A stretch of DNA of 35,501 nucleotides, taken from assembly GCA_018711305.1 (NCBI GenBank), contig DVIL01000028.1, positions 1 through 35,501 on the forward strand. The letters are read 5' to 3'. The notes beneath the pieces were generated by a model. It saw only the letters and a list, made by a program, of their open reading frames with translations. It was not told the DNA's origin and made no database searches. The position numbers and the translations under genes are program-made. Positions 17,551 to 24,837 of this stretch are shown here, one piece after another; the first letter of the stretch is position 1, and each line of letters opens with the position of its first letter. This DNA is from Candidatus Coprenecus stercorigallinarum (GTDB lineage Bacteria; Bacteroidota; Bacteroidia; Bacteroidales; UBA932).

Positions 17551-18095
17551 TAGATGGCTCTGGCTGTCCTCGGTCCGAAGGCAATGGGGACAGTGCGGAT
17601 CCGCGAGCGGATGTCCGTGGCGGTGTCGCGGGTATTGTTGGCGTGTAGGATGGCCACCGTTATCAGGCTTACGGGAATTGCAGGCCAATCCGCCCAGACC
17701 GATCCACAGCAGGGGCAGTCCTGTCGCGATGATCAGGGCTGTTCCTCCGATGATGCCTGCGGAGATGATTACTATGGATATGACCATGATTTCCCTCGGA
17801 GTGAACATCCCGCTGGTGAGTGAGGTGGCTCCGAAGGTGTCCTTGGCATCCACTCCCTTGCGGAAATCGAATCAGTCGCTCCAGGTGTTGCCGGCTGCAT
17901 GCAGGAGCACCATAAGCACCAGCGCAGCTATTGCCGGCCAGAGCACGAAGCCGTCCACAGCTCCGGCCCCGTTCCTGAATTTCCAGTACACATAGGCGGT
18001 ACTGACTATAACCGGCATCGCCGAAGCCGGGAAGGACCAGGCCCTTACCGCAATCATCCATTCCTTGAGGTATGTTTTCCCATATTGTCATATCT
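17545..18095 (-). pseudogene. menA: 1,4-dihydroxy-2-naphthoate prenyltransferase (UbiA family), disrupted
   Basis: The protein can be followed only by changing frame. The pieces are YLKEWMIAVRAWSFPASAMP, a membrane stretch ending LLHAAGNTWSD, a TGA stop at 17872-17874, then in the same frame FDFRKGVDAKDTFGATSLTS and more membrane sequence to about 17685. A frameshift then leads to IPVSLITVAILHANNTRDTA, TDIRSRIRTVPIAFG and a run-out into nnrD. NxxxD-type motifs (N-TWSD, NNTRD) identify the UbiA/MenA family. MenA attaches the prenyl tail in menaquinone synthesis. Defects seen are a start-region frame problem near 18080, one in-frame stop, one frameshift near 17680, and loss of the C-terminal third. 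This copy cannot encode a full enzyme. Confidence 0.85.
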
Positions 18096-18168
18096 GTTTT
18101 CCGGCGGCAAATGTAATCACTTTTACTCTTTGGAGCGGAGTCTGTGGAATTATTGCTAAATTCGGGGC

Positions 18169-19566
18169 GTGAATAATAAAGGGAACATACTCGTGCTGCT
18201 GTTTGCCCTGTTCATCCTGTACGGGCTGTCCTGCTCTTCGGGAGGCGGCAGAGCCATGCCGCTTTTAGAGACGGCGGACTCTCTGATGCTCTCGGACCCT
18301 GATGCCGCCAGGCAGATGCTGCTCTCGGTGGAACAAGGTACGGATCTGAGGATGAACCGTTCGGAAAGGGCGTATTACCTGCTGCTGATGGCTGAGGCCG
18401 ATAACCTCTGCGGCCAGCCGCTGTTCCGGGATACTGCGGTCCGGGAGGCCGTACGGTTTTTCCGTAGTGATGGACAGCAGGGACTGTATGCCCGCGCCCT
18501 TATCATGCAGGGTGCAGTATATCGGGAAGTATCGGATACGCTGTCATCGCTTGTGTCCTGCTGGGATTCGCTTCCGGCTGATGATGTGTCGGGCAGGAGG
18601 GAGGCTGCCGGGTTGTTGCGCTCCATAGTGGAGAATACCTGCTGTCTGATGTTCGGAGGCGATGCCGGCCGGTACACGGCAGCTGTGGACAGTCTCGGCA
18701 GAAATGCAGGGATGGAGCAGTCCGTACAGGCCTGTCTGTCCATTGCCCGCGGGCTTGCCGCCTATGCAGCGGAACAGGCAGGAGACAATGTCGCTGAGGG
18801 AATGAAGGCTGCGCGCAAGGCAGGGGATGAGAAGGCTCTGTTTTACGGAGAGGAACTGCAAGGCAGGCTGGCTGTCGGATTGTCCGGAGAACGGACGGAT
18901 CTGGAGACACTCCGTCTCGCAGCACTGGTGCTCGAAAATGAAAATCTGAAAATACGGGCAATGGAGACCCGGGTCAACGTCCTGACTTCGCTGCTTGTAC
19001 TCGTAGTTGTGCTCCTTGTCGCGCTGGCCGTTTCCGGAGTCTTGTACCTCAGGATGAGGAGGCTCAGAATGGAATACGCTGCACTGAAGGCCTCCATAGA
19101 GACTTTTGATCCGGCCTGTGCAGACGTTTCGGTAGCGGCAGATGCTGTGGGTGAGGCCGGAACTGAGATAGAGGCGGTTCTGCATGACATGGTTTCCCTG
19201 ATCGGTGAGATGAATGAGATCTGTGGCAGGGACAAGGACGGCGTAGCATCTGCATCGGTCATAAAGAGCCTGTTGGACAAGCATTTTCCCGAAAATGAGA
19301 TCAACGCCCGTATCCGAAGGATATGCGACCTGATGTATCCTGGAGTCCTTTCCGGCATAGAACGGGACTATCCGTCCCTGACCCGCAATGACATTCTGCT
19401 CATAGCCCTGATGGCCTGCGGTTTCCCCACCGGAGCCATCTGTGCTATAAGGCGGCTCAACGAGCATTCCCTCAATGTCCAGAAGACCCGTACCGCCCGG
19501 AAGATAGCTCCCGGGCTCCGTCTGGCCGATTTTGTTTCCCGAAAGTTTTCCGGCAGACTTTCCTGA
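18169..19566 (+). CDS. Membrane-anchored regulator: N-terminal signal, helical sensor region, TM helix, C-terminal HTH-like domain
   Basis: A 465-aa protein. The GTG start is chosen because the signal segment (MNNKGNILVLLFALFILYGL then S-C22) follows it at once and the next ATG lies beyond it. Residues 30-240 are helical and TPR-like (SDPDAARQMLL, AYYLLLMAEAD). A single membrane helix spans about 269-293 and is preceded by a heptad-like stretch. Residues from about 400 (LTRNDILLIALMACGFPTGA) to 445 resemble the LuxR-like helix-turn-helix at the end of Bacteroidales TPR-TM-HTH regulators. I infer a periplasmic sensor linked to a cytoplasmic DNA-binding tail. The HTH match is weak, so a purely structural role is possible. 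Its target is unknown. Confidence 0.6.
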   Translation: MNNKGNILVLLFALFILYGLSCSSGGGRAMPLLETADSLMLSDPDAARQMLLSVEQGTDLRMNRSERAYYLLLMAEADNLCGQPLFRDTAVREAVRFFRSDGQQGLYARALIMQGAVYREVSDTLSSLVSCWDSLPADDVSGRREAAGLLRSIVENTCCLMFGGDAGRYTAAVDSLGRNAGMEQSVQACLSIARGLAAYAAEQAGDNVAEGMKAARKAGDEKALFYGEELQGRLAVGLSGERTDLETLRLAALVLENENLKIRAMETRVNVLTSLLVLVVVLLVALAVSGVLYLRMRRLRMEYAALKASIETFDPACADVSVAADAVGEAGTEIEAVLHDMVSLIGEMNEICGRDKDGVASASVIKSLLDKHFPENEINARIRRICDLMYPGVLSGIERDYPSLTRNDILLIALMACGFPTGAICAIRRLNEHSLNVQKTRTARKIAPGLRLADFVSRKFSGRLS

Positions 19567-19568
19567 TG

Positions 19569-19720
19569 TTGTACGGTGCGTGAAAATCCGGCAATGAGAA
19601 AAGACTGGCCGCCCTCGGCTCCAGAGGGAGGGGCCCGCCACGCAGTGGTGGGAGGGCCTGGTCTTTTCGACTGCCGGATTTTCACGCAGCAGGCCTGAAC
19701 TTGCCATTTGTAAAAAATTG
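19569..19720. repeat. Structured palindromic repeat element, copy 1
   Basis: A perfect 17-bp inverted repeat (19577-19593 with 19672-19688; arms TGCGTGAAAATCCGGCA and its complement) encloses a second stem, AAAAGAC (19599-19605) with GTCTTTT (19661-19667). Inside are two hairpins: CCCTC-N7-GAGGG (19612-19628) and CCCGCCAC-GCA-GTGGTGGG (19634-19652, one wobble). Together these can form a four-way junction in DNA or RNA. The element follows the stop codon of the regulator gene and is nearly identical to copy 2. It has no coding potential that I trust. Confidence 0.85.
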
Positions 19721-20000
19721 AATGGATATCCGCAAACTTACCAGCATAGACCCTCATTCATTGTCGCATTAACGGATGATGGAATTTTTTAATGCTGGAA
19801 TTTTGTAAAGCATCCGTGCCACTAAACAAAATAGTTGTGCGCAAGAGCTTGGATAGCACGGCTTTATACACGACGAATTTTTTTAGTGGTTCCAAAAAGT
19901 GCTTTATCGGCGGTTTTTGTCACCACATAACATTTCTCGATTTCGCAAAACCTTGATCTTCAGGAGATTTTTCTTAACGAAGGTTTTTAGTGGACATGAA

Positions 20001-20154
20001 GTTGTACGATACGTGAAAATCCGGCAATGAGAAAAGACTAGCCGCCCTCGGCTCCAGAGGGAGGGGCCCGCCACGCAGTGGTGGGAGGGCCTGGTCTTTT
20101 CGACTGCCGGATTTTCACGCAGCAGGCCTTAACTGCCCTTTTGTAAAAATTTGC
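20001..20154. repeat. Structured palindromic repeat element, copy 2
   Basis: Same element and same orientation as copy 1, 432 bases downstream. The core from CGTGAAAATCC to CACGCAGCAGGCCT differs from copy 1 only at one inner base (ACTGG to ACTAG). Two further G-to-A changes lie in the outer left arm (GGTGCG to GATACG). The hairpins are identical. Both copies are followed by a similar AACT...TTTGTAAAAA sequence. Confidence 0.85.
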
Positions 20155-20306
20155 AAAAAGTTATGTCAGCAATGCGTTTTTCCTGAGGGCATATATGCCG
20201 TCCCTAAGGTGTCTGAAAGTCCATTTCATCTCAATGCTAATAAAGGCGAAGTCAGCATGCAGTGATTATCAATGACTTAGCGGGATGATGCTAATATGCC
20301 CGATAT

Positions 20307-20337
20307 TTTGAGGAGGGGATTTTTCGTGCTATGTTTG
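20307..20337 (+). promoter_or_regulatory. Canonical Bacteroidota promoter of the permease gene
   Basis: TTTG (20307-20310), 19 bases, then TATGTTTG (20330-20337): an exact fit to TTTG-N19-TAnnTTTG. Transcription should start near 20344, about 25 bases before the ATG. Confidence 0.8.
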
Positions 20338-20368
20338 CGCTTGTTGAACCTTTAAAACAACAGGCATT

Positions 20369-22783
20369 ATGAAGAATTTGGAAATAATTTTCAGGCTGCT
20401 CCGCCGTCATCTGTCATTGAGGTTTGTCAATCTTGCAGGACTTTCTATAGTCCTTGCATCCCTGCTCGTCTCGGTGAATTATATCCGCAGGGAATTGAGC
20501 TGGGACCGTTTCAACCATAATGCGGAGCGCATAGTCAGGCTTACTCTGGCTGCAGAAGGGGAGGCGGTGGACGGCAGGGTTCACGGCAATATGACCGACG
20601 ATCCGATCCGTCAGATACCGGAGGTGGAGGCCCTGGCAAAACTGCATGAGGTCTACGAACCTGATCTGAAGTTCCGCGGGACTTTCCTGACGGCTGATGA
20701 GAAGGTTTTCTATGTCAATCCTGATTTTCCCGGAACTTTCGATATAGAGATGATAGAGGGAGATACGGAAACCTCGCTCGGAGCGGTGGACCAGGTGATT
20801 GTCAGCGAGAGTCTGGCCAAGAAGCTGAAGGGGATGCTGGAGACGGGTTCAGGACTTGATACGGGTGCCGGTCTGTATGAAGGTCTTATAGGACTGGAAC
20901 TGCAGGTAGAGGGGATGCCGCGGCACATATCGGGAGTGTTCAGGGATATCCCGGAAACCTCCCACTGGAGGGGCGATGCCCTTTCCCTTCTTCCTGAGGA
21001 TATGGCGACATTCTGCTATACCTATCTCCTGCTTCGCGCAGGCAGCGATGTGAAGGAGGTGGAGGAAAAGATAAGCGGAGTAGTGAGCGGGATGAGTCCG
21101 GAGAATGCTGCGCCGCTGCGTGCCAGGCTCATGCCGCTGACAGACATTCATCTTCACAGCCACAATCTCAGAGAACTGGGTGTCAACGGCAACATTTCCT
21201 ATATCTGGCTGGCAGTCGGGGCCAACGCCCTGCTGCTCGTGGTGGTGCTGTTCAACCTCTGGCTCAACGGCAGCCTGATATTCTCCTACAACCGCCGCTT
21301 CTACCAGCTTCTGCGCCTGCACGGTGCGCCCGGCTCGGTGATATTCCGGGACGAGGCGCTGCAGGCTCTTGTCCTGGTACTGTGCTCAGCCGTTGCCGGT
21401 CTCCTGCTGGCGGCCCTGGTATTCGGCTATGGACTGGTGTCGGGCAGTCTGGAACTGGGAACGACAGTACTGACCCTGGCGGCGTTCATCGCAGTAACCA
21501 TAGCAGCTGCAATTGTTCCTGCAGCCCAGAACATGACTCTGACCCGTTTCCTGAATACAGAGCATGACAGCCGTCCGGTACAATTCTCCTACGGCAATGT
21601 GCGCTGGATGCTTGCGGTCCAGTATGCAGTGGTGATTACCGTACTTATTTTAGCTGTGGGCATCAGCCGTCAGCTCGGGACTATAGCCGGAGTACAGACC
21701 GGAGGTGACGGCAGCGGGGTTATGGTGATGAGCGGCCTTACCGATACGGTAATGGAGAGATATCCTCTTCTGTCCGGGCGTCTGGAGCAGAGTCCGCTCA
21801 TAAAGGAGGTCACTACGTCTTTCCAGTTGCCGGGCAGGGCTATACGGGATCATCTGAGTGTGCGCTGCGGCGGTTCTGAGGACTGGGTGCAGATACCGGT
21901 AATGGTGGCCGGGGACGGCTTCCTGCCTTTCTACGGCATACCGCTGCTGGCCGGGCGTGACTTCTCTCCGCTTACATTCAATGCGGTGGAGGAGAAGGAG
22001 ATGCTGATGGATTTCATGATGACTGGAAAACCGTCCGGACGAAGCGAGGAGTATATCATCAACCGCAAGGCAATGACCGCATTGGGATTCACGGCTCCGG
22101 AGGAAGCGGTCGGCCGGCCGTTGGAGATAAGGCAGGGCACTCTCGACTATATCGACCACGGGGTAATAGCCGGAGTCTCTGAGGACTACAGCTATACCGG
22201 TGTTTTTGAGGAGAGCCTGCCCCTTATCATGCTGCACCGCAATCTCTTCCAGTTCTGCCTTATGGTGCGGATAGACGATTCGCGTGCCGATGAGGCCGTA
22301 CTGGAACTGAACGAAGCATGGGCAGAGGTATTTCCTGACCGGCAGGGCGATTTCGTACCGCTTGGCGACATTTACAGCTCCATGTACCGCAATGAACTCA
22401 ACGCCAGGAATCTGGTGCTGGTATTCACCCTGCTGTGCTTTGTCATGGCTGACCTCGGTCTGATTGTCTTCATGGCCTTCATCATCCGTCGCCGTACCAA
22501 GGAGATAGCCGTGCGGAAGATCAACGGGGCCACTGCCGGTACCATCGTACGTCTGCTGAATGTCAATTTCATCCGCTACATCGCAATCGCCTTTGTAGTG
22601 GCCGTCCCCGTGTCCTGGCTTGTCCTTCACAGCTGGCTTCAGCGTTTTGCCTACAGGACGTCCCTCGACTGGTGGCTCTTCGCTGCCTCCGGAGCAGCCG
22701 TACTCCTCATCTCCATGCTCTCAATCTCCCTCCAGAGCTGGCGGGCGGCGACCGTTAATCCTGCCAATGGACTTCGCAAATGA
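20369..22783 (+). CDS. ABC transporter permease, FtsX/MacB type
   Basis: An 804-aa inner-membrane protein with the plan of the large Bacteroidota FtsX/MacB-like permeases. It has an N-terminal helix (about 17-36, NLAGLSIVLASLLVSVNYI) followed by a MacB-type periplasmic domain. A cluster of membrane helices spans about 280-390, and a second periplasmic domain follows. Three C-terminal helices contain the FtsX stretch KEIAVRKINGATAGTIVRLL. Such permeases work with a MacB/LolD-type ATPase in export or stress signalling. No ATPase gene is adjacent, so the partner is encoded elsewhere. It has its own strong promoter and appears monocistronic. Confidence 0.88.
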   Translation: MKNLEIIFRLLRRHLSLRFVNLAGLSIVLASLLVSVNYIRRELSWDRFNHNAERIVRLTLAAEGEAVDGRVHGNMTDDPIRQIPEVEALAKLHEVYEPDLKFRGTFLTADEKVFYVNPDFPGTFDIEMIEGDTETSLGAVDQVIVSESLAKKLKGMLETGSGLDTGAGLYEGLIGLELQVEGMPRHISGVFRDIPETSHWRGDALSLLPEDMATFCYTYLLLRAGSDVKEVEEKISGVVSGMSPENAAPLRARLMPLTDIHLHSHNLRELGVNGNISYIWLAVGANALLLVVVLFNLWLNGSLIFSYNRRFYQLLRLHGAPGSVIFRDEALQALVLVLCSAVAGLLLAALVFGYGLVSGSLELGTTVLTLAAFIAVTIAAAIVPAAQNMTLTRFLNTEHDSRPVQFSYGNVRWMLAVQYAVVITVLILAVGISRQLGTIAGVQTGGDGSGVMVMSGLTDTVMERYPLLSGRLEQSPLIKEVTTSFQLPGRAIRDHLSVRCGGSEDWVQIPVMVAGDGFLPFYGIPLLAGRDFSPLTFNAVEEKEMLMDFMMTGKPSGRSEEYIINRKAMTALGFTAPEEAVGRPLEIRQGTLDYIDHGVIAGVSEDYSYTGVFEESLPLIMLHRNLFQFCLMVRIDDSRADEAVLELNEAWAEVFPDRQGDFVPLGDIYSSMYRNELNARNLVLVFTLLCFVMADLGLIVFMAFIIRRRTKEIAVRKINGATAGTIVRLLNVNFIRYIAIAFVVAVPVSWLVLHSWLQRFAYRTSLDWWLFAASGAAVLLISMLSISLQSWRAATVNPANGLRK

Positions 22784-22822
22784 TTTATCTATTTTCAATA
22801 TTTGAGCCTTTTGCTCTAAAAT

Positions 22823-22841
22823 TTTGAGAAATATTCTCAAA
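22823..22841. promoter_or_regulatory. Perfect palindrome upstream of the AAA/RloB promoter
   Basis: TTTGAGAA-ATA-TTCTCAAA, 8-bp arms with a 3-base spacer, ending 2 bases before the -33 element at 22844. The position suits an operator. It could instead be the stem of a weak terminator for the permease gene, but it is AT-rich and has no T-tract. Confidence 0.5.
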
Positions 22842-22843
22842 TA

Positions 22844-22875
22844 TTTGCACCAGTATGCTGTTTTTTCTATTTTTG
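22844..22875 (+). promoter_or_regulatory. Canonical promoter of the AAA ATPase/RloB operon
   Basis: TTTG (22844-22847), 20 bases, then TATTTTTG (22868-22875). Expected start of transcription is near 22882, giving a leader of about 16 bases. Confidence 0.8.
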
Positions 22876-22897
22876 CATTAATAATTGAAAGAATCTG

Positions 22898-24136
22898 ATG
22901 CTTGTAAATTTTACATTCCAAAACTTCCGTTCATTCAGAGAAGAACGGTCACTTAGGATGGAGGCAACCTCGATAAAGGAACTTAAAGACTCGATTGTTG
23001 AGGCAGGTGGATGCCGGTTGTTACCAGCGGCAGTGATGTATGGAGCAAATTCGAGCGGTAAGAGCAATGTGCTGCTGGCCATCCTGGCAATGAAAGATAT
23101 GGTCTTGTCCTCAGTCCGCTTGAATCCTGACGATCAACTGGCGTTCGACCCGTTCCGTCTGGATGAGACATCGGCCTCGCAACCTACATCTTACGAAATA
23201 CAATTTCTTATCGGAGATGCAAAATACCGCTATGGCATTGAACATGATCAGAAAAGAGTCATCGCAGAATGGCTGTATGAGAAAAATCTGAAAGAACGTG
23301 AGTTCTGCCTGTTTGAGAGAAATGGCCAGGATTTTCATATCTCGTCTGCAAGGTTTGCAGAAGGAGTCGGGAAGGAGGAATCAACACCGGAGAACAGGCT
23401 TTTTCTGTCATTGGTGGCACAGTTGAATGGTAAAAAGGCAGAATCGATTATCGGCTTTTTCCGTGGAATGTATGATTTCTCACGCAGGAGTTCAAAGGAG
23501 AATGACAATTTTACTATGAGGATGTTTCAGGAAGACTGGGAGGAATGTAGTGATATTCTGGAATTTTACCGCTACCTGCAATTAGGTTTTAAGGATTTGA
23601 AAGTCCAGGAAGCGCGCTACTATTATATGGATAAAGGAAAGAGAGTGGAGTTTAAGGGATTGCATGAATATGAGATGCGTACGATCCATGACATTTATGA
23701 CAATGACGGAAATGTCGTAAGTGAGCGGATGTTCAGTAAGGCATTGATGGAATCGGAAGGAACCCAGCAGGTGATTTCCCTCTCCGGCCCACTGTTTTTC
23801 GCTTTGAAAAACGGAACACTGTTGCTGGTAGACGAGCTTGATGTAAGATTACATCCGATGTTGACCAGAAGTATCGTTAAGCTGTTCATGAGCAGGAATA
23901 CGAATCCTAATGGAGCGCAGCTGATCTGTACTACACATGATACCAATCTGCTCGACCTTGCGTATCTGCGCAGGGACCAGATATGGTTTACTGAAAAGGA
24001 CAGGACGGAGTCGAGTGACCTCTATTCACTTGTGGAGTTTAGGGATGGCAGGGGTGTCAAAGTCCGTAATGACCGCAGCATTGAGAAGGATTATATCGAG
24101 GGAAGATATGGTGCGATACCGTTTTTACATTATTGA
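22898..24136 (+). CDS. AAA ATPase of an AbiL/RloAB-type abortive-infection pair (AbiLi-like)
   Basis: A 412-aa ABC/SMC-like ATPase of the AAA_15/AAA_21 group. It starts with the family's typical NFTFQNFRSF strand and has Walker A GANSSGKS (49-56). A helical insert follows, with an LSG signature-like segment before Walker B (LLLVDELDVRLHP, D312/E313) and an H-loop region, ICTTHDTNLLD. The next gene encodes an RloB protein; an ATPase of this kind followed by RloB is the arrangement in AbiL and RloAB. In such systems the ATPase is thought to sense or hold the effector. Base composition is AT-richer than the flanking genes, which suggests acquisition. Other ATPase/TOPRIM pairs (OLD, PARIS) are alternatives, but the partner fits RloB better. 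Confidence 0.85.
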   Translation: MLVNFTFQNFRSFREERSLRMEATSIKELKDSIVEAGGCRLLPAAVMYGANSSGKSNVLLAILAMKDMVLSSVRLNPDDQLAFDPFRLDETSASQPTSYEIQFLIGDAKYRYGIEHDQKRVIAEWLYEKNLKEREFCLFERNGQDFHISSARFAEGVGKEESTPENRLFLSLVAQLNGKKAESIIGFFRGMYDFSRRSSKENDNFTMRMFQEDWEECSDILEFYRYLQLGFKDLKVQEARYYYMDKGKRVEFKGLHEYEMRTIHDIYDNDGNVVSERMFSKALMESEGTQQVISLSGPLFFALKNGTLLLVDELDVRLHPMLTRSIVKLFMSRNTNPNGAQLICTTHDTNLLDLAYLRRDQIWFTEKDRTESSDLYSLVEFRDGRGVKVRNDRSIEKDYIEGRYGAIPFLHY

Positions 24137-24138
24137 AT

Positions 24139-24828
24139 ATGGGAAAGAGAGAGCAGTTCAAGCTACAAAGGCGTGAGGCGAAAACTTTAGGAAAGCGCAG
24201 GAAGAATGTGCGGTCGAAGATTGTCCGTTTTCTCATTGTGTGTGAGGGAACAGAGACAGAACCGAATTATTTTAAGGCATTTATAGACAATCACTATTCT
24301 GCGGTTTTGGAAAAACCTGCCATTAAAGGAGCGGGACGTTCCACGTGTTCGCTTGTGAAGTGGGCAAGGGAGAAAAAGGAGGAGATTGAGCGGGCAAGTC
24401 AGCTTGAATTTGACAGGGTCTGGGTGGTGTTTGATAAAGATGATAATGATGATTTTGATAAGGCAATAGGACTTGCCGAGCAATACGGATTCCAATCTGC
24501 ATGGAGCAATGAGGCATTTGAACTGTGGTTTTTGCTGCATTTTCAGTATCTGGACACAGCTGTAAGCCGTACTGCGTATATTGACAAACTTGAGAGTAAA
24601 GTGCGCAGTTACAGAGGTTATGAATCGTTCAGGTATCAAAAGAGTTCGAGAGAGATTTATGGTATAATTACCTCTTTGGGTAATGAGCAGTCCGCTATAT
24701 CCCATGCCATACACTTGAGGGCGGGGTATAGGAAAGGGCAAAAACCATCAGAGTGCAATCCGTGTACAACTGTTGACTGTCTGATAGAAGAATTGAGGCA
24801 CCCGGAGGTGTTATTGAAGGGATTATAA
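24139..24828 (+). CDS. RloB-like protein (AbiLii-like effector candidate)
   Basis: A 229-aa protein with the RloB family pattern: a basic N-terminus (KREQFKLQRREAKTLGKRRK), the strand and acidic motif FLIVCEGTETEPNYF, VWVVFDKDDNDDF, and SNEAFELWFLLHF. The E/DxD-like residues in the first two motifs are reminiscent of TOPRIM nucleases, so nucleic-acid cleavage or blockage is a reasonable but unproven role. ATG 24139 lies 2 bases after the ATPase stop. A TTG at 24133 would instead overlap it by four bases. The gene ends 9 bases before the convergent hydrolase gene, and no terminator is seen between them. Confidence 0.85.
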   Translation: MGKREQFKLQRREAKTLGKRRKNVRSKIVRFLIVCEGTETEPNYFKAFIDNHYSAVLEKPAIKGAGRSTCSLVKWAREKKEEIERASQLEFDRVWVVFDKDDNDDFDKAIGLAEQYGFQSAWSNEAFELWFLLHFQYLDTAVSRTAYIDKLESKVRSYRGYESFRYQKSSREIYGIITSLGNEQSAISHAIHLRAGYRKGQKPSECNPCTTVDCLIEELRHPEVLLKGL

Positions 24829-24837
24829 CGTCCCGCA

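Larger units (their letters stand above)
19567..20368. other. Gene-free region with two repeat copies
   Basis: No credible gene is seen in about 800 bases. It holds the two structured repeats, an AT-rich spacer between them (19721-20000) and a promoter for the permease gene at the end. The spacer contains CCACTAAA near 19818 and TTTAGTGG near 19884, an 8-base inverted pair, and a second TTTAGTGG near 19986. A 12-base palindrome, GGCATATATGCC, lies at 20188-20199. Confidence 0.7.

Noticed and set aside
18544-19707. A 387-aa minus-strand frame opposite the regulator gene
   Set aside because: It spans the regulator and half of the repeat element and has no recognisable domain; the plus strand has a signal peptide, a TM helix and an HTH-like end.
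19569-20154. CRISPR array made of the two repeats
   Set aside because: Only two copies of about 150 bases with a 280-base spacer, strong internal hairpins, and no cas genes.
21650-22630. A 326-aa minus-strand frame inside the permease gene
   Set aside because: Antisense shadow of the FtsX-type gene, rich in His and Gln, with no signal or domain.
22898-24828. PARIS (AriA/AriB) or OLD-type system
   Set aside because: The second protein shows the RloB pattern (CEGTETEPNYF, SNEAFELWFLLHF) and not the DUF4435 or OLD TOPRIM/helicase pattern.
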